A DNA stretch of 15,755 nucleotides from JBDREA01 sp043820265. GTDB lineage: Archaea > Altiarchaeota > Altiarchaeia > IMC4 > JBDREA01. Of this stretch, positions 15,625 to 15,755 are shown piece after piece. Location: contig JBDREA010000155.1 of assembly GCA_043820265.1 (NCBI GenBank), forward strand, positions 1-15,755. The letters are read 5' to 3'. The position numbers were made by a program, and so were the translations under genes. Below the pieces are notes generated by a model. It did no database searches and had not been told where the DNA came from. It was given only the letters and a program-made list of their open reading frames with translations. The number at the start of each line of letters is the position of its first letter. Position 1 is the stretch's first letter.

Positions 15625-15645
15625 CCCCCCAGCTGAGCTGGGGGG
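15625..15645. terminator. Perfect palindromic hairpin, probable bidirectional terminator
   Basis: CCCCCCAGCT and AGCTGGGGGG are exact inverted arms of 10 bp around a single central G, starting 5 nt after the TPR stop codon and ending 3 nt before the stop codon of the minus-strand frame. A run of seven T at 15685-15691 follows further along the plus strand, and the minus-strand exit side is T-rich (ATATTTATTT). This suits a shared terminator between convergent genes. The GC-heavy stem is unusual for archaea, where T-tracts dominate, so a mobile-element end remains possible. Confidence 0.5.
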
Positions 15646-15648
15646 TAT

Positions 15649-15755
15649 TCACGGTTTGGCGTAGTCTGTTAGTTTGGTTTGGCCTTTTTTTGGTGGTGTG
15701 TGTTTGGTGCTTTGGGACATGCGGATGTAGTGCCTCACGGTCTTGCTGTTGACGG
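15649..15755 (-). pseudogene. C-terminal end of a helix-turn-helix frame, possibly a transposase remnant
   Basis: A minus-strand frame enters from the right edge and stops at 15649-15651 after 34 visible codons. It reads NSKTVRHYIRMS, which looks like the recognition helix of a Tn/IS-type helix-turn-helix, then a proline/lysine stretch HTPPKKGQTKL and the end TDYAKP. IS21-type transposases have an N-terminal helix-turn-helix followed by a proline-rich run and a 'SKLDPYKDYI' segment. If that is the family, the frame ends far too early and is a broken copy. It could equally be an intact small regulator whose body lies beyond the window. Confidence in any family call is low. Confidence 0.35.

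Noticed and set aside
1..15755. CRISPR arrays, tRNA or rRNA genes
   Set aside because: I saw no regularly spaced repeats, and no cloverleaf-like or rRNA-like stretch in the short gaps. Nearly all bases lie in supported coding regions.

Overview
The window reads as euryarchaeal chromosome, of unknown lineage, with one foreign-looking edge. The archaeal signals are a rotary A-type ATP synthase operon (subunits I-K-E-C-F-A-B-D), an archaeal-type TruD and TrpS, TATA-like boxes about 26 nt upstream of several first genes (leaderless transcription), and Shine-Dalgarno sites before many internal operon genes. Subunit K has a single two-helix hairpin, as in Methanosarcina, rather than the 4- or 6-helix forms of some other methanogens. 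I cannot place the organism below that level. Gene density is very high: no stretch over 300 bases lacks a gene.

Layout. (1) 1-225: the end of an open frame. Its first ~180 bases are GC-rich (about 63%) and encode a piece of a xanthine dehydrogenase/CO dehydrogenase-type molybdopterin subunit. It then switches abruptly to AT-rich archaeal sequence just before the ATPase operon. This is most simply an assembly chimera or a recombination joint, and it removes most of whatever preceded atpI (an atpH-like gene would be expected). (2) 231-8320, plus strand: atpI, K, E, C, F, A, B, D, tightly packed. I and K form the membrane ion-translocating part, E is the peripheral stalk, C/D/F the central stalk and collar, and A/B the catalytic hexamer. 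(3) 8331-12492, minus strand: read in transcription order, a MazG-like pyrophosphohydrolase, two adjacent two-CBS proteins, trpS, aroA and, after a 44-bp gap with its own TATA-like box, a third two-CBS protein. (4) 12508-15620, plus strand: truD, divergent from the MazG gene with only ~15 bp between, then a 613-aa TPR protein with its own TATA-like box. (5) 15621-15755: a perfect palindromic hairpin followed by the tail of a minus-strand frame carrying a helix-turn-helix-like motif.

The ATPase operon is energy-conserving housekeeping. The minus-strand cluster joins aromatic precursor synthesis (aroA), tryptophan charging (trpS), nucleotide hygiene (MazG-like) and adenylate-sensing modules (CBS). 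That is a plausible but unproven regulatory grouping. I see no convincing new defence system, CRISPR array or RNA gene. The points most worth a second look are the compositional joint at ~180, the TrpS four-cysteine motif matching a known Fe-S cluster pattern, the ion-binding residues of subunit K, the CBS/MazG/trpS/aroA cluster, and the TPR protein whose N-terminal half resembles a SirB1-type transglutaminase fold without its cysteine.
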